DNA from: Coleophoma eucalyptorum
Taxonomy: Eukaryota > Ascomycota > Leotiomycetes > Helotiales > Dermateaceae
DNA: 64,000 bases
NCBI GenBank assembly: GCA_026120035.1
Contig: JALRME010000001.1
Location: 1,501,909-1,565,908 of the forward strand
Reading direction: 5' to 3'
Shown here piece by piece: positions 21,940 to 35,400 of the stretch. Position 1 is the first letter of the stretch. The number at the start of each line of letters is the position of its first letter. A model generated the notes under the pieces. That model saw only the letters and a list, made by a program, of their open reading frames with translations, was not told where the DNA came from and searched no databases. Made by a program: the position numbers and the translations under genes.

Positions 21940-23071
21940 TGTAATCCTGATTAATATCATACCTAAGACCCTATGAGTTTTGGCTTCATATCTGGGCGAC
22001 GCCGTCCGGTAGTATAGAGTAATTAGCTCTATATCAATGCAAGATATTATTAAGTGCTCGCGCAAATTTTGACAAAGTAAGTAGTGTTGGCGATCGGTAG
22101 ATGGAACTCCCCTCAATAAATAAGTAACTTTCAAACGTAAACTCCTAAATCGGCCTTTGGTTTCCTCTTAGCTCACCAATTCTGGTATCAGCTGTTGACT
22201 AGTAACATTAATATATTTACTCGAGGCCATTGGATCGACATAGTTCGAGGTGCGAATCGTACCTGAAGTAGAGGACAAGAAATTTGGAGGAGGTTAAATT
22301 CATGGACATACATTTATGAGCATATTATCTTTGGAGATAGTTCTATACACAGAGAACGCCACGAACCCAATACACGCTATCAACTTAAGACTCTTTGCCT
22401 GAATATTCCAATCCACTTAGTCCTTGCCCTCTTATCTTTGTTATTTCTGTATATTCTGACTATACACCATATTTCCATTCCTTCTATGATAGCAAATGGA
22501 GAAGGACTTAGGCTTAAGAAGAGGACTACAGGTTATCATCGTTGGTCGTAAGTTAGTTGTTGGTGACCTTGGTATGTGCACTACCTGACTTAAATATCTA
22601 AGGTCACTTTATAGATGGTTGATCAAATAGGGAGCTGCTAGCAGAAGTCTGGGTATTGCTCAGAGTCCGTATCCCTTCCTAAGACAAGGGTAAGGCCAAT
22701 ATTTGGCGTATACTCCAGGCACCATTCAAGCATCAGCTCTGAAACGCCTTAAGCTTCGACGTTACGACATAGGTAGAAGGTATAAACTAATATGAATAGA
22801 AGATCCTTAAATTGTATATCTGTTGCAATAGACGACATGTGGGATCGATAGAGTTTGGATTGATTAACTGTTTTATTGACTATGTAGAAGTGAAAAGTAA
22901 ATAGACCTCTAGGCAGACCTTCACCTTCTTTCTATAATGTCAATGTCAATACCCTTAATTCTCACCCTCTCTATTGATCCCTTACATCGTTGCTCGCAAC
23001 AAGTTGTACCGAGACTTTATTTGACACTGTAACATTTATCATTATTTCTCTAGCGTTATTACTTGGCGTAT
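21940..23071. other. Intergenic, AT-rich, between convergent genes
   Basis: No gene is seen. The carboxylesterase ends at 21939 and the next gene on the minus strand ends at 23072, so this region holds two 3' ends. It marks the transition from the accessory-type left part to the gene-dense right part. Confidence 0.5.
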
Positions 23072-25329
23072 TTAAGAATTGCTATTACTACGTTGTCCTT
23101 CAACCATGATGACTACATTGACACAAGCTGCATATGCTTCTCTTATTGCACATGCCATGCAAGTTCTCTCCATGTCAGCAACAATCGCATTAAGTCCCCA
23201 GTGGCTACACCATGCACGTGCAAGAACCTCATTATCTTCCACGCCAAAACTCTCGATAGCGAGCACCCTCTCAGATTCATCTTCGGATTTAGGTACTGAA
23301 TTCGGGATGGGACTTGTTCCAGTTGTGCTAGAGGCGCCTGTACTGGAACTGCTATAGAGGCTTCCCCAATCTCGAATAGTAAGAATTTCATCCACTCGCA
23401 CAGCCTTGTAAACATAGTCGAAGAACAATGGATGAGGACCTCTCGAGCAAGGATGTGCACTAATGAAGGATACATCGTAAGACAAACGTAATGGCCAGGA
23501 ACGTCCATCGATGGCGAATAAGATAGTAGCATCGAACAATACAGGTCGATCCTTGGGGCTCACAGTCGGCGTCGAAGAGCTTGGGATCAAGACTGGCTTC
23601 AGCCCAAGCTTCTCAATGCGCACCGTGTCTACAACATCATCCGAATCGGGCAACAGTAACTCATATTCGGCAATCGGATATGTACCTGCTGGTGGACCAA
23701 GGGGATCAGACCGGATTGTCATGCTCTCTACATCATTGATTGTGACATGTTGTTTGGACTGACGCTGACGGATTCGTGCAATTTGTACACGCTCTAAGTC
23801 TGGTGCCGGCCTCGCTGGTCCTACCCAGCCGCCAATTTCTTGACAGGTTGGTCCCAGAACCTTGCCCACGATTGAAGTAGATGACCAGTACGTCGTGGAT
23901 TTATATTGAAAGCCACTTTGAGGGTGTATATGTGTCAGTGCTGCCAGGGAGTCGGTTCCCACGTCCTCGTCGCAATCTATCAGGGAGTTCATGAGAAGCC
24001 AGGGTAAAGTTGGTCCCGGGAGTATTACACCAGTGAAAAACGACATGGTATCCGAGGACCTGTTTTCGAGGGCGGTCTCTGGGTCTCTGTCCTTGAGGAC
24101 GCTATCCACGGAAACCAGATTCGGCCACTTCATTGCTCTGGCGAATTTTCTAAGAGTCTTTACCTGGGTTCCTTTTCGTTTTAGGCGGAATTTAACTATC
24201 GAACCATTAGATTCGTAATAATAGGAGTTATCCTAGACTTACTTTGTTGGAAGCTGGTATCCGCACTGAACCTTTCAATGGTCATGCACTCACTCCATTT
24301 GCGAGCAAGAGCTAGATCCCATGAGATTTGAGGTGGCAACTGCCCAAGCAGCTTTTCTTTTGGAATGTCGGCATGGTGTTTAGAATGGATTCTGATTGAA
24401 AGTTCTGTAGCTAGTAGTAATTGGTGGAAGAACAATCTGTACCTCCCGCGATCTACGTACGTTGCATTGGCAAAGAATTTTGCCACGACGTGGTTCCCAG
24501 GTCTGCTAAAGTCGATCCACTCTGGCCTTGACAAGACAACTATCAAGTCGGCAATCTGCTTTTCCATGGCTTTGTGCGGACTGATGAACCTGTCAGGGTC
24601 GCGTAGAAGGGTTTTGTAAAGATTCTTGTACATCAGGTCTTCATACTCTTCTTCGAAACCACCTTGGAGATAGATTAAACGCTCGAGAATAGTAGAGAGC
24701 TCTATATCTCTTGGTGTTATTCCTGGATCGCGCAGTTCCAATGTAGGACTTGCCCGTTCTGACAAAGCCACCCAATGGTTAAGAGTCACCGTCCCAGGTC
24801 GTGTACCATAACAGAAAGACATGCTGGGGTTCTCTAGAGTGTCCCAAGGATAACGTGCAGGCCCAGGGCCGCCAAGTCTGAAAGATGCAGCTTCCAAAGC
24901 AGCGTATGGTAGTTCTGCACGGTCATCGCCGATACGGCCAGTTCCTTCACAAATGGCGTAGAGAGTATAGTAATTTTCTGTGGTGTGCGGCACCGGTCTT
25001 CGAGATCCTCTAAACACTGGAACGCCAGAGGCAATTAATTCCATCGCCTTTCCTTGCGACAGGCTCTCCTCTGCAGCGAGCCCTGGAGGTGGCCACTGCG
25101 TGAGTGCGAAAGGCGTCGGACCTGATTGCTCAGAGGCATGACTAACACTAGACACCCTTGGTTCTGTATATGCGAGAGTTGAATGCGATCGTTCTGAGCG
25201 TCGTCGGCGAGGGGAAGTGGAAGAATGCCGTCGTTCGTCTCTTCGTTGACTGCGGGGTCGATCTCGTCCCCGATCAGAGGTGCTTCTGCTACGGAAAAGA
25301 TTGAGCAGTTTCTTCTTGGCTTCGCTCAT
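23072..25329 (-). CDS. Conserved fungal protein of unknown function
   Basis: Two exons (25329-24243 and 24195-23072) separated by a 47-nt intron encode 736 aa. The N-terminus is very basic and Ser/Arg-rich (residues 1-50, RSRSTSDRGRDRPRSQRR style), resembling a nuclear-targeting or disordered tail. The middle (about 80-360) is globular with motifs such as YTLYAICEGTGRIGDD. The C-terminal third contains a Ser-rich linker before the end at 23072. I do not recognise a Pfam family, signal peptide or membrane segment. Open frame length, a clean intron and normal codon character show it is a real gene. It opens the housekeeping block. Confidence 0.8.
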
Positions 25330-26113
25330 GGCGTCGTGCTGAGCAGCATAGTCTGTTGCTATTGAGTATAGTCGAGCAGTTATGCACGCGCAGAAGCAGC
25401 AACAGCGTCTTGTTTGAAGGGTGGTTTCGTCCCACCGCGAGGCTCAGCTGGCGCGGTTATACCATCAAAGTCCAAGCAATGAGAAGAGTATGTAGCCTCG
25501 AGAGCACTTACGTACGTTCGGAAACGTCATGTTATCGTGCAACTATGAGGATGAGGTGGCAGAATGTGATGAGCGCCTTGTTAGGTTTCTTTGATGTCTT
25601 TAGGTTCGGCTCGCATCGCATGTGTTCATCAGGCAAAGAGATGCGTTGTTAGGATGACTGGCCCGTGCACCGCCACAATGCCAACAGGCAGTTGTCTCTT
25701 TTGTTCTCAAGCTGTACTGGCGACAAAACTGCAAGTACTCTTCTTCTATAAAACAGTTCTATACATCTAGACCTACACAATCGTGGCATACAACCTCACC
25801 TGAAAGCCTCGACTGTGGAAAGCCAAACTACCTTAAGCTACCTGATACATCATCTACTTTTAGACTACTTTTAATACAACGAGCTCGGAACCCAACCAGG
25901 AAATTCATGGCTGGCCGGGTACAGATACTGACTTCGTGCAATATCCTTCTTACAGTCTCAACGGTGTGAACTGAGTTGAGAGATCACAAATCGATCTTCC
26001 ACAGTTCGGGGCTGTTCGTGCTGGATAGACTAAGAGTTGAGTTTGCCGGAATTATGCTGCTTACCGCAAGTTTGGCTATGGCCGCTCGATACTGAGAAAG
26101 ATTAGTGAGGGCA
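25330..26113. other. Intergenic region
   Basis: This 784-bp gap contains the promoter of the gene ending upstream at 25329 (minus strand) and the 3' flank of the VTC gene. Nothing else is supportable. Confidence 0.5.
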
Positions 26114-28409
26114 CTAAAGGGGTGTAGGGGAGATAACGCCTACTGAAAACACAAAGTTCAAAACCAGTGCAACCATCAATGCAAAACTGACAACCATGGG
26201 TCCAATCATATTATCAAAGTCTTTACCACTGCGGGCAACGATCATGTTTCGACGCGTGAAATGCATATAGTAACCCCAAAGCCCAGCAAAGATGGCAATG
26301 ACGATATAAGCAATTCCCATAAGCTCGGCAACCAAGTTCTCTCCAGCTGCTGTGTACAGACCGACAGCTAACCCCCCGAGCAAGATACAAATGTGTTGCC
26401 ATTTCAGGAAGGTTCGTTCATTGGCGAGCCAAACTTTAGGCTCAACTTGAAGAGGCCCGGAATCTTTAATGAGTTGGCCTGGCTTTGTGACTCCTGGTGG
26501 TAGTTGGATTTGTCGTTGTCGACGCGACTCTGCATATCTCGACAGAGAGAACGAGGGGAAGACCGACGACAAGGTACCATACTTATTAGCTTGACCTGAC
26601 TCCTCACCGTCATCGTCGGCTTCAGGGGTCTTGCCGTTACCGTTCATACTTGATCGTCGATCTGCTCGTTCATCCTCGGTAGCCATCCTCTCAGCCATAT
26701 ATGACCTTCCAACAGGAGAGCTTACGGCGGGTTTGAAGCTTTGGCCCTTCCTGGATGTCCCTAGCAAGCTACCGACTACAAGCTCATCCTCTGCATTTTG
26801 TGCCTTCCTATGTTCTTCTTCTTCGAATGCAGCTTGCGGATCTTTCCGGATATCTGTCTCAACCTCGCTGAGCCAGAATGGTAGACTATTAACGTAGTCT
26901 TCAAACAAGGAAGCAACACCATGCACAAATTTCGAGAAACGTGGGGCCTTGTGTACCAGATGTGATGCCATCAAATCTTCAACCCATTGCGGACTTTTCT
27001 TGGTGCCTTCCTCATCCTTGACTTTGATCTCCAAGACCGCAAATGGAAACCTTGAAATCTCGCCTTGATGGATATTGGGAAATGGGTAGACGGATTGGTT
27101 GCTGTCAATATCGTGTCTGTGCCAGTCATCAGGGTTGCGGCAGGGTCGGTCCACGTCCAGAGCGTCCTCTCTGATGAAGGCAAGCGAGGTGTCGATGGAA
27201 ATCCGTACTTTGTCGTCGAGTGGCTTTTGGAAAGCAGTGCGTGTGTAATTAGCGCGAAGGGTTGGCTGCAGATCGTTTTCCAAGATAAATCCTTGGATTC
27301 CATCGACTGTCTTCTTGAACTCTTCAACCTTAACTGCTGGTTGTCCTTGACGTTCCATCTTTGCAATGCTCTTCTCCATCTTATACTCGCCCTTAATGAA
27401 AGGCTGTATATACTTCTCCTTGATTGGAAAGCGCCTTTCTTCACTGGATCCGTTTTGATGAACGATCTTCTGCTCCAGGATAAGCTCAGGGTGCTTATCC
27501 AATTCACCATACCACCTGACTCGCAGCGAAGAGGCATCAACTTGGCCATCTACCTTCTGAGCATACAAAGAAAACTGCTGGTTATCGAAATAAAGCGAGT
27601 TTAGAGTTGGATCGCTGGGAGCCTCCAGACTTTTTGCGGATTGTTGGCTGTAGACCAGGACGGGTAGGCGTCGCAGGATATAAGTCTTGACTTCAAGTAG
27701 GTTATCTTGATGTACCCAGACTGCGTGGCGTAGCAAGTTAGTACAAACTGACAAGGTGAACCCACTAGGACTTACATTTATATGCCGTATATTTCTCTCC
27801 ATTCTGTGTCTGGGATTCTGCATCGGAAGTCGGAGCGACTGCCACCTCGGAAGACTCGTCGAGTTGTTGCCGGACAGCGAAGAACATGATCGAGAGCTTG
27901 TTCAGCAAGGGTGCATAATTCTGCTCAGAGTTGAATGGCCGTTTTGAGAGACTCATTTGCAGCATTGGTCTGATTTTATAATTGCTCCCACGCTTTCGAT
28001 CATGCTTCTTGACAATCTTTAGAAACCCCGTATAGTTGATATTGCTGTACTTCTTCAATTCCTTGGTTTCATTGATGATAGAATCCAGCTCCTCCTCGAT
28101 CTCCCGAAACCTCGCGGCCGTGATATCGCCCTTTGCTGCACCATGTTCTGGAGCGAGATCTCGCAATTGTTCGCCTGCCTTATTCGCTCGCTGTTCCAGC
28201 TTCTTGAAGGTAGCGGCTTGAAATGCGGCAACCTTTTCCAATTGAACGTTCAGGATCTCATCAGAGAACTTGCTTTCGTCGTCCTCGGTCCATGGCCTGT
28301 CATCATCTCTCGAATCCTCGCGGAGAAGGGCCTTGAGCTTTGCATAGTCAATGTACTGGTCCTTGAAGGGTGGATAAACCGAGTTCCGCAGCGTCTTGCC
28401 GAAACGCAT
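26114..28409 (-). CDS. vtc2: Vacuolar transporter chaperone subunit, VTC2/3 type (SPX-VTC-DUF202)
   Basis: Two exons (28409-27776, 27720-26114) joined by a 55-nt intron encode 746 aa. The SPX domain (about 1-150) begins MRFGKTLRNSVYPPFKDQYI and has the Lys-rich inositol-pyrophosphate-binding helix KIVKKHDRKRG. The VTC catalytic-fold domain follows, with the tunnel residues LRVRWYG, LEQKIV, RTAFQ, VRISIDTSLAF and AVLEIKVKDE all kept. The C-terminus is a DUF202-like three-helix membrane domain preceded by RVEP-like EPKVWLANERTFLKW. The VYPP/DDESKF features resemble yeast Vtc2/Vtc3 more than Vtc4. The complex makes polyphosphate from ATP at the vacuolar membrane under SPX control. An upstream in-frame extension to 28667 is less likely than the canonical start used. 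Confidence 0.93.
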
Positions 28410-29425
28410 GGTGAGGAGGATATATAATAAAAGATGGTGTCTTGAGCACTCAATTGATAGCAATGAGGTACAATTAAGAGAAGGAAGAGGTCGCAGTACC
28501 TGCAGAGTTTGAAAAGCCGCTGGTCCACTGATGAATTTTGCTATTGAGATGGACTCCACAGGTGTCAGCCTAGCCTTATCTGGGGAGCACAACAGAAGGG
28601 TGCAGAGCCAGGAGTTGACGATGGATGCGGGACTCGATGAGGCTCGGACCACGAAGCTGACAGGCAATTGCAGAAGAATAATGCAGCAAATGCAGTTTGT
28701 TTACGGGGTGCTCAAAGGTGCCAAGGGTTAGCTTGGCTGAAGTCCAACCCTCTCAATAACAGGCGTTGTCGATAGAGGGATGGTACCTGAGGCACCGCGG
28801 CCTCAGTGCATGATGCTTGTAGCTTTGCTGGCTCCCGCAAGTCCCTCGGGCCAACCAACAAAGCTTCATCTCGCGTCACGCTGTCACACTGGCACACGTG
28901 CGCCCCTGAGCAATGCCATTGGTTGCCGACCATCGACCCAGAGCAGAAACAAACATGCACTGCGAAGATGTTACTTGAAGAGAATAACAGATTTTGAATT
29001 GCCGGATGAGAGCGGCATATACTACAGCCAATGAGAATGCCCCCTGCCGGGCCTTGAATAATCACCGGTCAGTCAGACCTGAGGCTGTCTCGCCAAGATA
29101 TACGCTCTCTTACGTCCGCTTTATGCCCCCGTATGTGTATGTACTCTTTCATTGCAGCTCTACTCTATGTACAAAAAGAATGCAAACCAATTTCTAACAC
29201 CGCTGCTCTCGCAATTCCAAAAATAAATCCAAATCTTTACTGGTATCGTGAAAGCATAAAACCGAGCAAGAGAACTATTGTAGGCATCACAACGTCCCCC
29301 GAAGCCACAGGCCCTACCCGTGCGCTCTTGTATAAAAATACCATTGTACAGCCATGCTCCATAATAACCTTTGCTTTTCCTTAACCACCAATGCAATTTT
29401 GGTAAAAGAGCCTGCCGTGATTGAC
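28410..29425. other. Intergenic between VTC2-like and GLT1 genes
   Basis: This is about 1 kb with the VTC gene promoter on the left and the GLT1 3' flank on the right. Open frames on both strands lack protein character. Confidence 0.5.
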
Positions 29426-32400
29426 CTACGCTGCCGTCACAGTGATGGTGGCAGGTTGCTTGCCAAGAACCTCAGCTGCTGTGCGTTTGACAATACCGCC
29501 CGTTACTGGTAAGTTGGACGAGTTCTCAAGATACAGATCGACTTCTCGAGCAGATTGTCGGCCCTCGTTGATACCCCTGCCATTTGTTAGTTTGTTACCT
29601 CAATCTAGCAGCCAAGGAAGCTTACCAAACAATCAGAGACTGGCCTCTCCGGCAATCACCAGCAGCGAAGATACCTTCCACGTTAGTGTGGTACTTTCCT
29701 GCAGGTGTCTTGACGTTCTTGCGAGCGTCCTTCTCGATCTCGTCGCCGAGAACGCGATCTTCGGGTCCCAAAAAGCCCATGGATAGCAGCACAAGATCTG
29801 CAGGGAAGAACTGCTGCGAACCCTCAATCTTCTTCATATCCCATCCACCAGTTGCAGACTTGGTCCACTCCACACGGATAGTGTTGATGCCCTTGACACG
29901 ACCCTCGCCGTCGTCAACAAATCCCTCGGACATGACACAATACTCACGAGGATCCTTGCCCATGTGTTGTTTGACTTCGGTGTGACCATAATCGACACGG
30001 TAAATTCGTGGCCACTGAGGCCATGGATTGTCACGAGCGCGCTCATTTGGTGGCTGGGGCAATAGTTCGAAGTTTGTGACAGACTTGGCACCGTGGCGGA
30101 CAGAGGTACCGATGCAATCGTTTCCAGTATCACCTCCACCGATAACAATGACGTCCTTGCCCTTGGCTGAGATGTAGGACCCGTCCTCGAGCTCAGAGTC
30201 GAGAAGTGACTTGGTGTTCAAACGCAAGAACTCCATTGCGAAGTGAATTCCCTCAAGGTCGCGGTTCTTGATAGGCAGGTCACGAGCAACTGTGGCACCA
30301 GTAGCGATAACGACAGCATCGTGCTGGGCCCTCAGATCCATCAGCTTAAGATCTTCACCGACTGCGACACCCATCTTGAAGTTGATGCCCTCAGCAGCCA
30401 TGAAGTCAGTCCGGCGCTTCACAATCTTCTTGTCAAGCTTCATGTTAGGAATACCGTACATGAGGAGACCACCAGCACGATCAGCACGCTCATAAACAGT
30501 GACAAGATGGCCAGCCTTGTTTAGCTGATCGGCACAAGCGAGACCAGCTGGGCCGGAGCCAATGATTGCGACATGCTTGCCAGTACGGACCTTGGGTGGC
30601 TGTGGTACCATCCAGCCCATGTCAAAACCTCTGTCAATGATGGCACACTCGATCGATTTGATTCCAACAGGGTCTTCATTGATACCAAGAACGCAAGCTC
30701 CCTCGCAAGGTGCTGGGCAAACACGCCCAGTGAATTCTGGGAAGTTGTTGGTCATTAGCAAACGGTTGAGAGCGTCTTTCCACTGGTTCTGGAAGACCAG
30801 TTCATTCCATTTGGGAATGATGTTGGAGATTGGACATCCTGAGTCAGATTGACAGAATGGAACACCGCAATCCATGCAACGTGCAGACTGATACTTCAAC
30901 TCGTCCTCGTCAAGACGTTTAGAGAGTTCAGCCCAATCTCGTGTTCTGGTCTTAGCACTGCGGTACTTCTCAGATCGGCGTTGGTACTTCATGAAACCCT
31001 TGGTCTTGTCTAGAACCAATGATCGTTTTTTCTCGGCGGCAGCGTCACCAATGGTCTCTTCAATATCCTGCACATCAGACTTCTTCTCAGCAGTGTGTTT
31101 GTGCTTGAGATCGTTTTCATGTAAGTTTCGCACAGGATTACCAGGTAGTAGTGGGAGTTGGTACTCGGCGCGCTTTGCCTCAGCAGCCTTTGCAGCCTCT
31201 TCCTCCAAGACACGTTTGTAGTCCACGGGCAAGACTTTGACGAAGCGTGGAAGAGCTCGGTTGAAATCCAAAAGGATGCGAGCTGCAAGCTCGGACCCAG
31301 TGTAGTGGTGATGATCCTCAATCAAGCCACGGACATAAGCAATTTCAGTTGGATCCTCGATACCGGAAGCTTCCACCATCTCTGGGTTTAGCTTGGACAT
31401 GAAATCTTGCTGGATGTCCAAGATATAAGCAATACCTCCGGACATACCGGCAGCGAAGTTGCGTCCAGTGCTTCCAAGAATGAGGACACGACCACCAGTC
31501 ATATACTCGCATCCATGGTCACCAACACCTTCGACAACAGCGGTAGCACCCGAGTTTCTCACCGCAAATCGCTCTGCAGCAACTCCGCGGAAGAACACAG
31601 TTCCACTGGTAGCTCCGTACAAGCAGACATTACCAACAATGACGTTCTCTTCAGCCTTGAAAACTGCGGAACGGGGAGGGTAGATGATCAGGCGACCTCC
31701 AGACAAACCCTTTCCGACATAGTCATTTGCATCACCCTCTAGTTCCAAAGTGATACCGGGAGCCAAGAAGGCACCGAATGATTGACCAGCGGATCCCTTA
31801 ATGTTCACATGGATTGTATCCATAGGCAGTCCATCCTCGCCATAACGCTTTGACACTTGGTAAGAAAGTGAGGTACCCATTGCACGATCAGTGTTAACAA
31901 CGTCACACTCGATGCGAGATGGAAGACCTTTATCGAGGGTTAACTCGGCTTCGGAGATGAGCTTGTTGTCAAGTCTGACATAGAGTCGGTGGTCTTGTTT
32001 GCGAACATTGAAGGTAGCCACACCAGGACGAAGCTTGTGAGCCGGAGTAAGAATAAGGGAGAGATCAATGTTCGCAGTCTTTGGGGTACGAAGATCTTCA
32101 CGAACTCGCAAAGCTTCTGCGTGACCAACCATCTCGTTGATGGTTCTGAAGCCTAGCTTTGCCATGATAGCCCTGAGCTCGTTTGCGATATAGTAGAAGC
32201 TACAATTGCCGAAATGTCAGCACTATTTTGAAAGGGTAATCTATAACAGCAAGTCGAGTAAGGATACCACTGGGTTCCACGATATAGGCAAACAGATAAT
32301 CGAGAGCATGTAGAGACTGAGAAGGAATGGAAAGTTGCCCCGGGGAGAAAGGAGCAAGTATACGTACAAGTTGATAACATGCTCTGGAGTTCCCTGGAAC

Positions 32401-35400
32401 TTCTTTCGGAGCTCTGGATCTTGAGTGGCAATACCCACTGGGCAGGTGTTAAGCTACAAAAGAAAGTTAGCAGAGGGTCAAAGTATAGTGGAACGGGTTT
32501 CTAACATGACACTTGCGCATCATAATGCATCCCATGGCAATCAGAGGGGTAGTAGCAAAACCCCATTCCTCGGCACCAAGTAAACAGGCGATGGCAACAT
32601 CGCGACCTGTTCGCAGCTGTCCATCAGTTTGGACGACAACACGGCCACGCAGATCGTTTAGAACCAGAGTTTGATGGGTCTCTGCAAGACCAAGTTCCCA
32701 TGGGAGACCAGCATACTTGATACCAGTCCACCTGGAAGCACCTGTTCCTCCATCGTGACCTGAGATCAAGATGTGGTCTGCCTTCGCCTTGGCTACACCA
32801 GATGCTACAATACCGACCCCAGTTTCAGACACGAGCTTTACAGAGACTCGTGAGCGAGGGTTGGAACACTTCAGATCATAGATCAATTGCTTGAGATCCT
32901 CGATGGAGTAAATATCGTGGTGGGGAGGAGGTGAAATGAGACCAACGCCTGGAGTTGAGTGACGAGTGCGGGCGATAGACTTGGACACTTTGTGACCTGG
33001 AAGTTCTCCACCTTCACCCGGCTTGGCTCCTTGTGCCATCTTAATTTGAAGTTCGTCAGAATCAGCCAGGTAGTTGGAAGTAACACCGAAGCGACCAGAA
33101 GCGACCTGCTTGATCGCGGATCTCATTGTATCGCCGTTTGCCATCCTCTCGGAACGCTCGGGATCTTCTCCACCTTCACCAGTGTTGGACTTTCCGCCCA
33201 GGCGGTTCATGGCCACTGCAAGAGTGGAGTGCGACTCCATAGAGATAGAACCATATGACATGGCTCCAGTACAGAATCTTCGGACAATCTCTGTCCAAGG
33301 TTCAACTTGATCGATGGGAACTGGAGTACATTCATCGAACTTGAAATCGAGAAGTCCTCGTAAGGTACAGTTCTTGATCTGCTCGTATTCAGAAAGAGAG
33401 TATGCCTCATATGACTTGTCATTCTTGGTTCGGACTGCATCCTGAATGTTGGCAATGGATGTAGGGTCGTTGATGTGAGGCTCGCCACCATCGCGCCAAT
33501 GGTATTCGCCAGATTCTACCAGACCTGGAATGCTGACAGTGTATCGAGATGGGAAACCCTTCTCGTGAAACCGGAAGGCATCTTCTGCGATAAGCTCAAA
33601 GGTGATACCCTTGATTCTGGTTGCAGTACCCTTGAAACATCTGTCGACAACAGTATCGTCAACTCCGAGGGCTTCGAAAATCTGCGCTCCTTTGTAGCTG
33701 GCTAGTGTAGAGATACCCATCTTGCTCATGACCTTCAAGATACCACCATCAGCGGAGTACTTGTAGTTTCTAATCAAAGCATCGTCACTGAGTTTCTTTC
33801 GGATCAATCCTTCTCGATTGAGCTTAAGAATGCACTCCATAGCAAGATATGGGTTGACAGCGTCAGCACCATAGCCAACGAGGACACACATGTGGTGAAC
33901 CTCACGTGCCTCTGCAGTTTCTACAACAAGTGCTGCAAGTGATCGCCATTTGTTGTTAACTAAGTGGTGGTGCACCATACCGGAGGCTAGTAGTGCGGAT
34001 ACTGGAACACGGTCTGCTGAAGTAGCACGATCTGACAGAATGATGACTCGATCTTTATTTTCGATTGCAGCACTTGCCTCATCGCAGATGCGATCCAAGT
34101 GATTGATGTAACCTGTGACACCCTCGGACTTGGGGAATGTCAAATCAATGACCTTGACAGTCCAAGAAGGATGAAGTTTACTGATGTTTTTTAATGCGTT
34201 AAATTCGGGAATGGACAGGACAGGTGTTGGAAGAAGCAGACGACCGCACTGGGAGGGGTCCATCTCGAGCAGGTTACCTTGAGGGCCGACATAGCATTCA
34301 AGTGACATGACGATGGCTTCTCTGATAGGGTCAATCGGAGGATTGGTGACCTGTGCAAAAAGCTGGCGGAAATATTCATACAAGAGACGAGGAGCCTGTG
34401 CAAGACATGCCAAAGGCGCATCGTTACCCATGGATCCAAGTGCCTCCTTTTCATCAGAGGCCATGGGACCCAGAAGCAAGCTGACTTGCTCAAAGGTATA
34501 GCCAAATGCTTTTAATAGAGCATCTTCTTGTATCGCGGAGCCGTCTGGCTTTGCAGCAAGATCGACGGAAGAGTTGCTAGACAACTGCTCGTGGACTTTT
34601 GGTAAGCTGACCAATTCCTTATTCAACCATGTTCGGAAGTCCTGGCGATTTGCGACGGTGCTCTTGAGCTCAGCGTCATCGATGATACGTCCTGCCAGTG
34701 TGTCGACAAGCAACATCTTTCCGGGCTGCAAGCGGCCCTTTAGGATCACACGCTCAGGGTCGACTGGAATCGTACCGACTTCGGATGCACAAATGATTCT
34801 GTCATCGTCCATAACGTAGTATCGGCAAGGTCGGAGGCCATTTCGATCAAGATTCGCACCACAGTAGCGGCCGTCTGCAAAGGTAAAGAGGGCTGGCCCG
34901 TCCCAAGGCTCCATCTGGCATGCAGCCCATTCGTAGAAAGCGGCCTTTGCTGGATCCATGGCGGCGTTGTCTTGCCACGCCTCTGGCACCATTAGCATGA
35001 CAGCTTCCGGCAGAGACAAGACGCCGTTGATAGTCAAAAGCTCAAGAACGTTGTCAAAGGCCGCGGAATCAGAACCGCCATCCTCAATGATTGGGAAAAG
35101 TGTCTCAAGCTCTTCTCCAAAAACATCCGATTGCATGATACCCTCTCGGGCACGCATCCAATTCTTGTTGCCTCTCAATGTATTGATTTCACCTGATACA
35201 CACGGATTAGAAGGGTGTCGCGAATACGGATTTATGGGCAATTCGTCTTACCATTGTGAGCGGCCCATCGGAGAGGCTGAGCACGATCCCATGAAGGAAA
35301 GGTGTTTGTGGAAAAACGTGAATGTACAAGGGCAAAATGGGCTTCGTAATCTGCGTTTACCAAATCATAAAAGTATTGGTAGACCTGGACGGGTGCAAGT

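Noticed and set aside
29622..31742. Plus-strand frames opposite GLT1
   Set aside because: They are shadows of a conserved coding strand with strong codon bias.
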